From: Betaproteobacteria bacterium HGW-Betaproteobacteria-3
GTDB taxonomy: Bacteria > Pseudomonadota > Gammaproteobacteria > Burkholderiales > Burkholderiaceae_C
DNA length: 64,000 nt
NCBI GenBank assembly: GCA_002842205.1
Contig: PHCI01000006.1
Coordinates: 62,001-126,000, forward strand
Direction of reading: 5' to 3'
A program made the translations under genes and the position numbers. This document shows positions 25,420 through 32,908 of this stretch, piece after piece. Each line of letters opens with the position of its first letter. The stretch's first letter is position 1. The notes beneath the pieces are model-generated. The model had not been told where the DNA came from and did no database searches. It saw only the letters and a list, made by a program, of their open reading frames with translations.

Positions 25420-26534
25420 GCATCGAGATCCGCAACATCAGCAAACACTTTGGCGACTTTCGCGCGCTCAACGACGTGTCGCTGGACATCTCGTCCGGCG
25501 AACTCGTGGCGCTGCTCGGCCCCTCGGGCTGCGGCAAAACCACGCTGCTGCGCATCATTGCCGGGCTGGAGACGGCCGACCACGGCAACATCCTGTTCAG
25601 CGGCGAAGAAAAGACCGACACCCACGTGCGCGAGCGCGAAGTGGGCTTTGTCTTCCAGCACTACGCGCTGTTTCGCCACATGACCGTGTTTGAGAACGTG
25701 GCCTTTGGTCTGCGCGTCAAGCCACGGGGCCAGCGGCCGTCTGAAGCGCAGATCCGCAAGAAAGTGCACGACCTGCTCCAACTGGTGCAGCTGGACTGGC
25801 TGGCCGACCGCTTTCCCGCGCAGCTCTCGGGCGGGCAGCGCCAGCGCATCGCATTGGCGCGTGCGCTGGCCGTCGAACCCAAGGTGCTGCTGCTCGACGA
25901 GCCCTTTGGCGCGCTTGACGCCAAGGTGCGCAAGGAACTGCGCCGCTGGCTGCGCCGCCTGCACGACGAACTGCACGTGACCAGCATCTTCGTCACCCAC
26001 GACCAGGAAGAAGCCCTCGAAGTGGCCGACCGCGTGGTCGTCATCAACAAGGGCCGGATCGAGCAGGTGGGCACGCCGCAAGACGTGTGGGAAAACCCCG
26101 CCAGCCCGTTTGTCTATGGCTTTCTGGGCGACGTGAACCTGTTTCACGGCCGCGCCCACGAAGGCGAGGTCCATGTGGAAGGCATCCGCATCGACGCCCC
26201 CGAACACCAGGGCGCGCAGGACGCCAAGGCCTTTGCCTACGTGCGCCCGCACGACCTGGACGTGCAGCGCTACTCACCCGGCCAGGGCGTGGACGCGGCG
26301 GGCCGCCCGCGCGGCATCGTGGCCCAGCTGAGCCGTGCCATCGTCGTCGGGCCCATTGCCCGGCTCGAACTGATCGCCGTGGACGACCGCCAACCCGGAG
26401 ACCCGACCCGGCCTGAATCCCTGATCGAAGCGCAAATCCCGGCACAGCAATTCCGCGACCAGGGCTTCAAGGAAGGCGAAACCCTGGTGCTCACCCCGCA
26501 GCGCGCGCGGGTGTTCGTGGAAGCGGCGCACTGA
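25416..26534 (+). CDS. cysA: sulfate/thiosulfate ABC transporter ATP-binding protein CysA
   Basis: ATPase subunit of the importer, 372 residues: Walker [10 protein letters not shown] near residue 35-43, Q-loop [20 protein letters not shown], signature LSGGQRQR, Walker [13 protein letters not shown] and the switch VTHDQEEA. The C-terminal 110 residues form the TOBE-like regulatory domain typical of CysA. It ends the 22.9-26.5 kb operon. Confidence 0.95.
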   Translation: MSIEIRNISKHFGDFRALNDVSLDISSGELVALLGPSGCGKTTLLRIIAGLETADHGNILFSGEEKTDTHVREREVGFVFQHYALFRHMTVFENVAFGLRVKPRGQRPSEAQIRKKVHDLLQLVQLDWLADRFPAQLSGGQRQRIALARALAVEPKVLLLDEPFGALDAKVRKELRRWLRRLHDELHVTSIFVTHDQEEALEVADRVVVINKGRIEQVGTPQDVWENPASPFVYGFLGDVNLFHGRAHEGEVHVEGIRIDAPEHQGAQDAKAFAYVRPHDLDVQRYSPGQGVDAAGRPRGIVAQLSRAIVVGPIARLELIAVDDRQPGDPTRPESLIEAQIPAQQFRDQGFKEGETLVLTPQRARVFVEAAH

Positions 26535-26547
26535 GAAGCTGAGGCGC

Positions 26548-26631
26548 GTGAAAAGTCAGGCGCCAGCTGCCGCCGGGCCTGAACTCCAACGCGTGAATCG
26601 TGTTGGTAAACCGGAAGCGCAAAATACTCCC
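26548..26631 (-). pseudogene. relic of SRPBCC gene (double internal deletion)
   Basis: This short piece matches three separate parts of the SRPBCC gene region at 30063-30593 in the same order and orientation: GTGAAAAGTCAG (gene end), a nearly identical block of about 58 bases (26555-26613 against 30333-30390), and the upstream GCAAAACACTACCCAAT-like sequence. The intervening parts are missing; the first junction falls at the shared pentamer GTCAG. It leads directly into a copy of the interspersed repeat, as does the parent locus. Confidence 0.75.
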
Positions 26632-26692
26632 CAATAAATAGCAAACTATCGCCATTTGACGGGGGTTTAAGGCTGATTTTGTTCATAATTTG
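26632..26692. repeat. interspersed repeat copy after cysA
   Basis: A canonical copy of the family: AATAGCAAACTATCGCCATT, TGACGGGGG, then TTAAGGCTGATTTTGTTCAT. Close to the copies at 30585 and 32781. It adjoins the SRPBCC relic. The following 26693-26816 holds no gene I can support. Confidence 0.85.
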
Positions 26693-26816
26693 GCCGAAAT
26701 CAACAGTGCGCGGCCAAAGGCTTGCGGCGGCGACTGCGGGTGTTTCCTCGCAAGCCGATCTGGTAGCGATCAAGGGCAACCATTTACAGCACGTCCAGGC
26801 CGCATCGGGATCGCCC

Positions 26817-27704
26817 TCATTCGATCTGCGAGGCGCGGCCGCCAGGCCGGGCCAAGGCTGTCGGGTCTGCAAACGCACCATCGGTCGCACGCTGAGGTTT
26901 ACTCGACCCACCGGTGTCAGGCGCCAGCGCGTACAGGGCCCGCAGGCGCGCCGCGTCTACGGAGTGCAGGGGCAGGTCCCATTGCAACTGGCCCTGCGCC
27001 ACGCCCAGCACCCGCGTGGACAGCACCGGCAGCAGGTCTAGGTCGTGCAGCACCGTCACCAGGGTCTGCTGCGGTGCGGCGGTGGTGGCCAGCAGTGTGT
27101 CGCACACCAGGGCCGTGGCGTTCGGGTCCAGGGCCGAAGTGGGTTCGTCGGCCAGCACGAGCCTCGGGCGCTGCAGCTGCAGTCGCGCCAGGCTGAGCTT
27201 CTGGCGCTCACCGCCGGACAGGCGGTCGGTGCGCGTGTCGGCGTGTTCGGCCAGCCCCAGCGCTGCCAGTGCGGCCTCGGCCTCAGCCACCAGCGGCAGC
27301 GGGTACAGCCGTAGCCAGCCGCGCCAAGCCTCGTGCGACTGAAGCCGCGCCAGTGCACCGACCAGCACGTTCTCGCGTACCAGCAGTCGTGGCACAAGGT
27401 TCAGGCCTTGCATCAGCAGGCCCAGTTCGCGGCGCAGCGCACGCCACTGCGCACGCGACGGTGGCGCAGCCACCGCCGGACCCCAGGCTCGGCCCAGCAC
27501 TTGCACGCGCCCGGTCGTCGGCACCACCATGCCCGACAACAGTCGCAGCAAGGTGCTCTTGCCGGCGCCGTTGGGGCCGACGATGGCCACCCGCTCGCCG
27601 GGCGCGATGGTCAGTGTCGGCACGTGCAGCAGGCGGCGTGTGCCGGCCAGCACCTGCACGCCATCCAGGCGCACCACTGCCTCGGTTAGCGTCGGCGCAT
27701 TCAC
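26817..27704 (-). CDS. phnC: phosphonate/phosphite ABC transporter ATP-binding protein PhnC
   Basis: ATPase of a phosphonate-type importer, 295 residues: Walker A GPNGAGKST (43-51), signature LSGGERQKLSLAR, Walker B LVLADEPTSALDP, switch VLHDLDLL. The helical insertion QWRALRRELGLLMQGLNLVPRLLVRENVLVGAL is typical of PhnC. The GTG start at 27704 overlaps the phnE stop (GTGA) and was chosen on that ground and on the conserved N-terminus; the frame continues upstream without similarity. Confidence 0.9.
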   Translation of the reverse strand: MNAPTLTEAVVRLDGVQVLAGTRRLLHVPTLTIAPGERVAIVGPNGAGKSTLLRLLSGMVVPTTGRVQVLGRAWGPAVAAPPSRAQWRALRRELGLLMQGLNLVPRLLVRENVLVGALARLQSHEAWRGWLRLYPLPLVAEAEAALAALGLAEHADTRTDRLSGGERQKLSLARLQLQRPRLVLADEPTSALDPNATALVCDTLLATTAAPQQTLVTVLHDLDLLPVLSTRVLGVAQGQLQWDLPLHSVDAARLRALYALAPDTGGSSKPQRATDGAFADPTALARPGGRASQIE

Positions 27705-28597
27705 ACCAGCGCCTGCCGGATACGCCGTGACAGCGCGTCGAAGGCAACCACCAGCGCCACCAGCACGATCAGCAGCGTTGCCAGTCGGCTCCATTGGAAC
27801 AGGCTGACGGCCTCGCTGATGAGCAGGCCCATGCCGCCGGCGCCGATCAGCCCCAGGATGGTGGAGTCGCGGAAGTTGAATTCCCACAGGTACAAGTGGT
27901 TGCTGACGAACTGCGGCAGCACCGAAGGCCACACCGCGTTGAAGAACACTTGCGCCGGGGTGGCCCCGGTGGCGCGCACGGCGTCCACCGCTGCCATGTC
28001 CAGGGTTTCGATACTCTCGGCGTAGAGCTTGCCATAGGTGCCCATGCTGTGCAGCGCGATGGCCAGAATGCCTGCGGTCGGCCCCAGCCCGACGATGCCC
28101 ACCAGCACCAGGCCGAAGACCAAGGTGTGGATGGCACGCGCCACGTCCAGCACGCCCTTGGCGGCCCAGGCAAGCGGCCGCGGTGCCTTCAGGTTACGCG
28201 CCACCAGCAGGCCCAGTGGCAGCGCCAGCAGCGCCGCCAGCAGACTGCCCAAGGTGGCGATCTGGAAGGTGATCCAGGCGGCGCGGGCTACAGCGCCAAG
28301 GAAGCTGGCTTCCAGTGCCCGCCGGTCTTCCACGCGCAGCAGGGTGCCGTCGTCGCTGCGGTATTCCAGACGCTCAGGCCCAAACCAGACGTCGAGGAAG
28401 CTGGGCCGGGTGAAGTCGCCCAGCGAACGCAGCAGGTTGTCCCAGGGGTTGCGGCCCAGCGACAAGTCGCCGGCCGCCAGCAGGGTGCCCAGGCACAGCG
28501 CCACCAGCAGCGCGTACAGCGCCACCAGGCCCGCAAAGCCCAGGCGCCCACTCAGATCCCAGCCGCGCCCGGGCGGCGTCAGTGCGCTCGTATGCAC
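27701..28597 (-). CDS. phnE: phosphonate/phosphite ABC transporter permease PhnE
   Basis: Inner-membrane permease, 298 residues, with N-terminal hydrophobic segment, a periplasmic stretch of about 75 residues, then helices including IATLGSLLAALLALPLGLLVARNL. The EAA loop is DAVRATGATPAQVFFNAVWPSVLPQF and the C-terminal NFRDSTILGLIGAGGMGLLI is characteristic of PhnE. It follows phnD by 5 bases and overlaps phnC. Confidence 0.92.
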   Translation of the reverse strand: MHTSALTPPGRGWDLSGRLGFAGLVALYALLVALCLGTLLAAGDLSLGRNPWDNLLRSLGDFTRPSFLDVWFGPERLEYRSDDGTLLRVEDRRALEASFLGAVARAAWITFQIATLGSLLAALLALPLGLLVARNLKAPRPLAWAAKGVLDVARAIHTLVFGLVLVGIVGLGPTAGILAIALHSMGTYGKLYAESIETLDMAAVDAVRATGATPAQVFFNAVWPSVLPQFVSNHLYLWEFNFRDSTILGLIGAGGMGLLISEAVSLFQWSRLATLLIVLVALVVAFDALSRRIRQALV

Positions 28598-28602
28598 CAG
28601 GC

Positions 28603-29505
28603 TCAGCGCGGTGCCAGCAGGCCGGTGGCCAGGCCAGCGTCGCGGATGGGCTTATAGACGGCGTTGTCACTGGTCACGAAGCCGGTGTAGTTGGCCGGCA
28701 GCAGGGTCTTCTGCGCCTGCAGCAGCGGGCCAACCGCGGCCAGGGCGTCTTGCAGGCGCTTGACGAAGGCCTTGTCCTTGAACAGTTCGTCGCGCACCGC
28801 CACCGCGTCGTTGGGCAGGGGTGCCGAGGTCCAGATGACCTTGCTGCGCTCGGCCTTGATCAGCCCTTGGTCGATCATCGCCGTGCGGTTGCGGTTGTAG
28901 TCGGCACCGGCATCCAACTGACCGGCGGCCACCTGGGTCTCGATGGCCTGGTGTTTGGTGTAGAGCACGCGGCCGAAGTGCTTTTCCGGGTCGATGCCGC
29001 GCTGCTGGAACTGGTGGAAAGGGATCAGGTATCCCGAAGTTGAGCCCTTGTCACCGAAAGCGAAGTTGCGGCCCTTGCCCTTGGGGCCAAGCAGGTCGTC
29101 GATGCTGTTGAGGCCCGAATCGGGGTGAGTGACGATGAGCGCGAAGTACTCTGGCTTGCCCTGGTACAGGATGGTGGACACCACCTGCGCACCGGCATTA
29201 TGGTTGGCCAACACATAACCCCAGGGGCCCATCAGCGCGATGTCGGTCTCGCCGGCAGCTAGGCTCTTGGCCAAGCCTTCCCAGCTGTCCACGGTTCGCA
29301 GTTCCACCGGTCGACCCAGACGCTGCGCCAGATGCTGGGCCAGCGGCCGGTAGGTGGCATCGTTCTTCTCGCGATCTGGCTGGAACAGGCCAACACCGAA
29401 TTTCAGCGGCGTAGCCTGAGCGAAGGCGGTGCCTGCACCCAGCGTGCCGACAAATGCGGCACTGGCGGCCAAGGCGGTAATGAGTCGACGGCGTTGTTGG
29501 TGCAT
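28603..29505 (-). CDS. phnD: phosphate/phosphite/phosphonate ABC transporter substrate-binding protein PhnD
   Basis: Periplasmic binding protein of 300 residues with a cleavable signal peptide (ITALAASAAFVGTLGAGTAFAQA). The fold pattern is LKFGVGLFQPDREKNDATYRPLAQHLAQRLG, ETDIALMGPWGYVLA, FAFGDKGSTSGYLIPFHQF and LDAGADYNRN, as in PhnD/PtxB. The ligand (phosphonate or phosphite) cannot be told apart by eye. First gene of the phnDEC unit. No C-P lyase or phosphite dehydrogenase gene is nearby. Confidence 0.92.
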   Translation of the reverse strand: MHQQRRRLITALAASAAFVGTLGAGTAFAQATPLKFGVGLFQPDREKNDATYRPLAQHLAQRLGRPVELRTVDSWEGLAKSLAAGETDIALMGPWGYVLANHNAGAQVVSTILYQGKPEYFALIVTHPDSGLNSIDDLLGPKGKGRNFAFGDKGSTSGYLIPFHQFQQRGIDPEKHFGRVLYTKHQAIETQVAAGQLDAGADYNRNRTAMIDQGLIKAERSKVIWTSAPLPNDAVAVRDELFKDKAFVKRLQDALAAVGPLLQAQKTLLPANYTGFVTSDNAVYKPIRDAGLATGLLAPR

Positions 29506-29589
29506 AGATGATATCTCCGGTTTGGGTTAGGGAAGGAACAAAGGAAGCGGCGCGACGATCATCTGCGCCGCAGGTGAGACGGCCGGGGA

Positions 29590-29619
29590 TGACAGGGGCG
29601 GCGGATGCGGCCCCTGTCA
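29590..29619. repeat. 10-bp perfect inverted repeat
   Basis: TGACAGGGGC and GCCCCTGTCA form a perfect 10-bp stem with a 10-base loop between the small gene at 29639 and phnD. It lacks a T-run on either strand, so it is a possible transcript-processing structure or operator rather than a clear intrinsic terminator. Confidence 0.5.
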
Positions 29620-29638
29620 CTCGGCAGCGGCGGCGCGC

Positions 29639-29851
29639 TCACGCTGGGCATGCCGGCGTGAGCGTGGTGCCGCCGGTCAGCGCGCCGCCGCTGGAGTTCG
29701 ATCCTTGTCCTGCGTCGCGGATGGGTAGCCAGTGCTGCTGGTTGAAGTCGCAGTCGTAGAGGTAGCCCAGGTTGACCAGGTGGGTGTCGACGACGCGGTA
29801 GCGCAGCGCGGGGAAGGCGGAGTGGACGAGCAGGGGGAGCGTGGCGTGCAT
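29639..29851 (-). CDS. hypothetical protein, 70 aa
   Basis: A short frame upstream of phnD on the same strand. It reads MHATLPLLVHSAFPALRYRVVDT, then LGYLYDCDFNQQHWLPIRD and a Gly/Ser/Thr-rich end closing in TPACPA, with two Cys. The protein-like composition suggests a real gene or the C-terminal part of a larger lost one, but I recognise no family. The 220 bases to its right (29852-30070) contain nothing I can support. Confidence 0.4.
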   Translation of the reverse strand: MHATLPLLVHSAFPALRYRVVDTHLVNLGYLYDCDFNQQHWLPIRDAGQGSNSSGGALTGGTTLTPACPA

Positions 29852-30070
29852 GGGCTATTGCGGGAACGGGTCTGTGCAATAGACGACCGGCCGCTGCTTT
29901 CCTTACAGCCTATTTCTGGCGATTCTTTTAACGGGCATTGCCATCGGCGGCCGCGCTTGCCCGATCAGTAGCCTCCTGATGCAATGACGTGGCCCGCGCC
30001 CCCGCAGCAGCATCAGCGGGTAGCCAACGGCAAGTTGTAAACGTCTTCGCGCGACCTGATGAGTGAAAAG

Positions 30071-30508
30071 TCAGCCGCGCTGCACCTCCGCGGCCAGGCG
30101 CTCCAGGTTCTGCGCATTGGCCAGCGCCACAAAGTCGGCGATCTGCGCGTAATGCGCTGCCGTGTCGAAGGTCTGGCGCCACCGGACCTCTGTGCCGCCC
30201 TGAGCGGGCGCCAGCGCCACCGTCAACAGAAAATGATGCCCGTTCAGATGCTCGATCTCGAACAGCTGGTCGGTCACAATGCGGACAAAACGGCTCTCGT
30301 TCGGGTAACTCTTGCCATCGGGGCCGTGCATCGTCAGGCGCCAGCTGCCGCCGGGCCTGAACTCAAACGCGTGAATCGTGCTGGTAAACCCGTTGGGCCC
30401 CCACCACCGGGCCACGCGAACTGGGTCGCTCATGGCGGCAAACACCTGGGCAGGGCTGGCCGCGATCAGCGTGCGGCGCGAGTCTGAGCGGGTCTCGATC
30501 GGTTCCAT
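30071..30508 (-). CDS. SRPBCC / AHSA1 domain protein
   Basis: A 145-residue cytoplasmic protein of the START-like AHSA1 family, whose members bind hydrophobic ligands or act as Hsp90-activator-like domains. The family pattern is RTLIAASPAQVFAAMSDPVRVARWWGPNGFTST, FEFRPGGSWRLTMHGPDG and the C-terminal helix NAQNLERLAAEV. The role here is unknown. Part of its sequence recurs as a relic at 26548-26631. Confidence 0.88.
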   Translation of the reverse strand: MEPIETRSDSRRTLIAASPAQVFAAMSDPVRVARWWGPNGFTSTIHAFEFRPGGSWRLTMHGPDGKSYPNESRFVRIVTDQLFEIEHLNGHHFLLTVALAPAQGGTEVRWRQTFDTAAHYAQIADFVALANAQNLERLAAEVQRG

Positions 30509-30584
30509 CGGGTGCCTTCACCGGGCTTTTGGCGGGTTGCGCCGTGGGGCAGTACGCCCGCGCCGGACGTGCAAAACACTACCC

Positions 30585-30645
30585 AATCAATAGCAAACTA
30601 TTGCCATTTGACGGGGGCTAATGGCGGATTTTACTCATGATTTGA
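30585..30645. repeat. interspersed repeat copy upstream of SRPBCC gene
   Basis: A canonical copy: CAATAGCAAACTATTGCCAT, TTGACGGGGGCTAATGGCGG, ATTTTACTCATGATTT. Same orientation as the copies at 26632 and 32781. Confidence 0.85.
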
Positions 30646-30705
30646 CTGGAACCCAGACCCTTGATGGCCCCGCTTTGGATGCCGGAGCCACTTCTGTGGC
30701 AATTG

Positions 30706-31053
30706 TTACCGCTGTGCGTACTGAGCTGCCAGCGCGACCGCCACTCTGCCGATGAGTTCCAGCGGCAGTTCCTGACCATGCGGGAATGACAGATTCCCTT
30801 TGGGGCCGCGAAACCGCGCGACCTCCGAAACGAGCGCCTCATTCTCAGTGACTGGTGGATAGACGCCAATGTGCTTCTTGAACGCCGCGAAGTAGAAGAA
30901 GCACCGCTGTTGCTTGAACGCTGGCATGTTGTAGCTGATGCACCGGATCGCACCCGGAACCCGACTTTCGACTTCCTTCTGTACTTGCTCTAGCCGGGTG
31001 CGTAGCTCGGTTGGGACCGATGCGAAGTATTCCTCGTGTGTTTCGAAGGGCAT
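30706..31053 (-). CDS. DUF1801 family protein (YdhG-like)
   Basis: A 115-residue soluble protein of the DUF1801 fold, related to bacterial YdhG and frataxin-like iron chaperone domains. The typical sequence is present: THEEYFASVPTELRTRLEQVQKEVESRVPGAIRCISYNMPAFK, FYFAAFKKHIGVYPP, and the C-terminal basic/hydrophobic helix. Function in this organism is unknown. The gene stands alone; 31054-31218 shows nothing further. Confidence 0.85.
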   Translation of the reverse strand: MPFETHEEYFASVPTELRTRLEQVQKEVESRVPGAIRCISYNMPAFKQQRCFFYFAAFKKHIGVYPPVTENEALVSEVARFRGPKGNLSFPHGQELPLELIGRVAVALAAQYAQR

Positions 31054-31218
31054 AGATTGCGACTCCAGAGGGTGAGGCTAACGCCGACCGATGCTGCTCA
31101 TGACGCTTGTCGAATGAAAGGGACTTCCCCGTCCCAAGCGAGCCGCGCACCGTGAAGCTGGTGGTTTACGGCAATTGACAACAAGCCAAGTCCAGTTATC
31201 TGGTGTTTCTTGAGAGGC

Positions 31219-31821
31219 CTACGCGAACACACTTGTGGCAGCGCCATAGATCGCGAGTAGCACGCCGAAGCCTTGCAGCTTGAACCCACCAACTGCGGCA
31301 TGCTCGACCTTCTGACTCAGCTCCACGATCTGGCCGACCGTGGTGTCGATGCGGGCGTGAAGTTCTGACTTGGCACCCTCCAATTTGCTTTGGGCGTTGG
31401 CGAAACTCTCCGCGACTTCTTGTCGATGCTTGGCCAGTGTGCTTTCGAGGTAGTCAACACGTTCCTCCAGAGTAGTCGGCGTCTTCCGGATTGAAACGCT
31501 CGCGGAGCCTGAAGTCATGGCAGCCGACACACCGCTCAGTTGGATTGTGATGTTCTTGCCCTTGCGCGGGAACGCCTTGAACCACGTGACAGCTGCGGCC
31601 AACAGCGACTGGCGTCGGAACAGACCGAGGTTGTCGTTGACCGAGTAAAGAATCAGCAGCCCCCCGCTAACCTGAAGCACCATGCCAGCGATCTTGTTCA
31701 CCACCTGGGGTGTGCCCGGAACAACGGTCAGCGCTAGCCAGTGCGTCGCAAACGCCGGCAGCAACGCCCAGAAGGGCCAAGCCCGCATCAGCCAGGCGGG
31801 GAGCTCGCGCCAATGGATCAT
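31219..31821 (-). CDS. hypothetical membrane protein with coiled coil, 200 aa
   Basis: Two N-terminal hydrophobic helices (about residues 12-33 and 42-60) are followed by a basic/polar linker, a predicted coiled coil (about 115-172, LEERVDYLESTLAKHRQEVAESFANAQSKLE) and a short hydrophobic C-terminal segment (FGVLLAIYGAATSVFA). This suggests a membrane protein with a cytoplasmic coiled-coil domain. I recognise no family. Its base composition is less GC-rich than the core genes and it sits in an accessory stretch with brnTA and a recombinase relic. Confidence 0.65.
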   Translation of the reverse strand: MIHWRELPAWLMRAWPFWALLPAFATHWLALTVVPGTPQVVNKIAGMVLQVSGGLLILYSVNDNLGLFRRQSLLAAAVTWFKAFPRKGKNITIQLSGVSAAMTSGSASVSIRKTPTTLEERVDYLESTLAKHRQEVAESFANAQSKLEGAKSELHARIDTTVGQIVELSQKVEHAAVGGFKLQGFGVLLAIYGAATSVFA

Positions 31822-31836
31822 TCGGCGGCCTCTTAA

Positions 31837-31894
31837 GAAACTTCCTCAGCAGCCCTGAGAAATCGGGTATTTGAAATCATGCTGAGGAGGTTTC
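31837..31894. repeat. imperfect 15-bp inverted repeat with 28-base spacer
   Basis: GAAACTTCCTCAGCA (31837-31851) and TGCTGAGGAGGTTTC (31880-31894) pair at 14 of 15 positions. It lies between the end of brnA and the next minus-strand gene. No T-run follows, so it is not a standard terminator; it may be a recombination-site remnant or an operator. Confidence 0.5.
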
Positions 31895-31980
31895 CTGTGG
31901 TGTAAGTTCAAAGCCCAATTGGTGAGCCCGGCGAGTGAGATTTTGCACCGCTCTCTGACGGTAGCGCGACGAGCAACCTG

Positions 31981-32289
31981 TCATGTTGTGTTGCTGTGGG
32001 ATCCATGCTGGCTCACATATTGACGAAGCACACTGTCCATGCGTGCCTGCCAGCCATCGCCAGTCGAGCGGAAATACTCCACCACCTCGACGCTGTAGCG
32101 TACTGAGAGCAGCAGCTTTTTATGCTCGGATTTTGGCCTGCCTCGTGCAGCGCTGATCGGCACAAGCGCATCTAGCTGCGCCTTTGTCATCGGCTTGGCA
32201 TCCGGGTCGGCCTTGGCCGCCGCAACAATTCTCGCGTTGTCCTTGACCGACGGCATCAGGATGACTCGCTTACTGGACGTTTTCGACAT
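31981..32289 (-). CDS. brnA: BrnA antitoxin
   Basis: Antitoxin of a type II BrnT/BrnA module, 102 residues. The C-terminal DNA-binding part is ribbon-helix-helix-like (KKLLLSVRYSVEVVEYFRSTGDGWQARMDSVLRQYV), as in the BrnA family; the N-terminal half is polar and binds the toxin. It overlaps the toxin gene by 20 bases, with the toxin encoded first, the normal order for this system. BrnA-type antitoxins repress their own operon. Confidence 0.9.
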   Translation of the reverse strand: MSKTSSKRVILMPSVKDNARIVAAAKADPDAKPMTKAQLDALVPISAARGRPKSEHKKLLLSVRYSVEVVEYFRSTGDGWQARMDSVLRQYVSQHGSHSNTT

Positions 32290-32542
32290 ATTTCTTCACC
32301 TCTCGTCGCTCGGCAAGGCGCAGGCTGATGATTCTGCGCACATCGCCACGGTCTACAAACGCCACGTAATACAGCGTGTTGCCTTCGGGAACCAGTCCAA
32401 TCATTCGCAACTCGTCGTATGAATAACGTGGATCAACCCAAACATACGCTTCATCCCAAACCAGCTTCTCCGCAAATGCAAGTGATAGGCCATGGTTGAC
32501 CAAATTCAGCTTGTCTTTGTTGGGGTCAAATACGAAACGCAC
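32270..32542 (-). CDS. brnT: BrnT ribonuclease toxin
   Basis: A 90-residue RelE-fold ribonuclease toxin. Diagnostic features are the N-terminal [55 protein letters not shown], and [17 protein letters not shown] at the C-terminus. All the expected blocks are present, so the toxin looks intact. It lies immediately left of a broken tyrosine-recombinase gene, on the opposite strand. Confidence 0.92.
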   Translation of the reverse strand: MRFVFDPNKDKLNLVNHGLSLAFAEKLVWDEAYVWVDPRYSYDELRMIGLVPEGNTLYYVAFVDRGDVRRIISLRLAERREVKKYVENVQ

Positions 32543-32591
32543 GATTTATTGTAGCTACCAATATTCGGAAGTCAAGCACTACTGTGGGAGC

Positions 32592-32783
32592 ATGCCGCGC
32601 ACGCTGGCACCGGTCCTGCGCCACAGCTTTGCCACCCACTTGCTGCAATCGGGCCCCGACATCCGCACGGTGCAAGAACTCTTGGGCCATTCCGACGTGT
32701 CCACCACCATGATCCACACCCACGTGCTCAAGTTGGCGGCGGGCGGTACGGTCAGCGCGCTGGATGCATGGATGACTACTTAA
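32592..32783 (+). pseudogene. C-terminal fragment of tyrosine recombinase (integron-integrase-like), inactive
   Basis: Only the last 60 or so residues of a tyrosine recombinase survive: [39 protein letters not shown] and a terminal GGTVSALDA that resembles the IntI C-terminus. The His of the HxxR box is replaced (PVLR) and the nucleophilic Tyr of TTMIYTHV is replaced by His (codon 32715-32717). The fragment lacks the N-terminal and most of the catalytic domain, so it cannot be active. The gene points away from the brnTA side genes. Confidence 0.85.
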
Positions 32784-32830
32784 TAAATAGCAAACTATCG
32801 CCATTTGACGGGGGCTTAAGGCATATTTTC
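32781..32830. repeat. interspersed repeat copy upstream of dsbB
   Basis: Canonical copy: TAATAAATAGCAAACTATCG, CCATTTGACGGGGGCTTAAG, GCATATTTTCC. It abuts the end of the recombinase fragment. Confidence 0.88.
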
Positions 32831-32908
32831 CTTAAAAACTATCGCCCAACCCATGACGCGCCGCCAATCAGGGGGACAATACCGGAACCGGTTTTCAAGG
32901 AGCGTGAA

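Noticed and set aside
29559-29879. Arg/Pro-rich minus-strand frame overlapping the 70-residue gene upstream of phnD
   Set aside because: Biased composition typical of a shifted frame. The other frame has a balanced composition and was kept at low confidence.
30845-31218. Possible integron attC site around GGCTAACGCCGACC upstream of the DUF1801 gene
   Set aside because: The core differs from the GTTRRRY/RYYYAAC rule and I could not pair the expected second half. It is noted only as something to test with an attC model.
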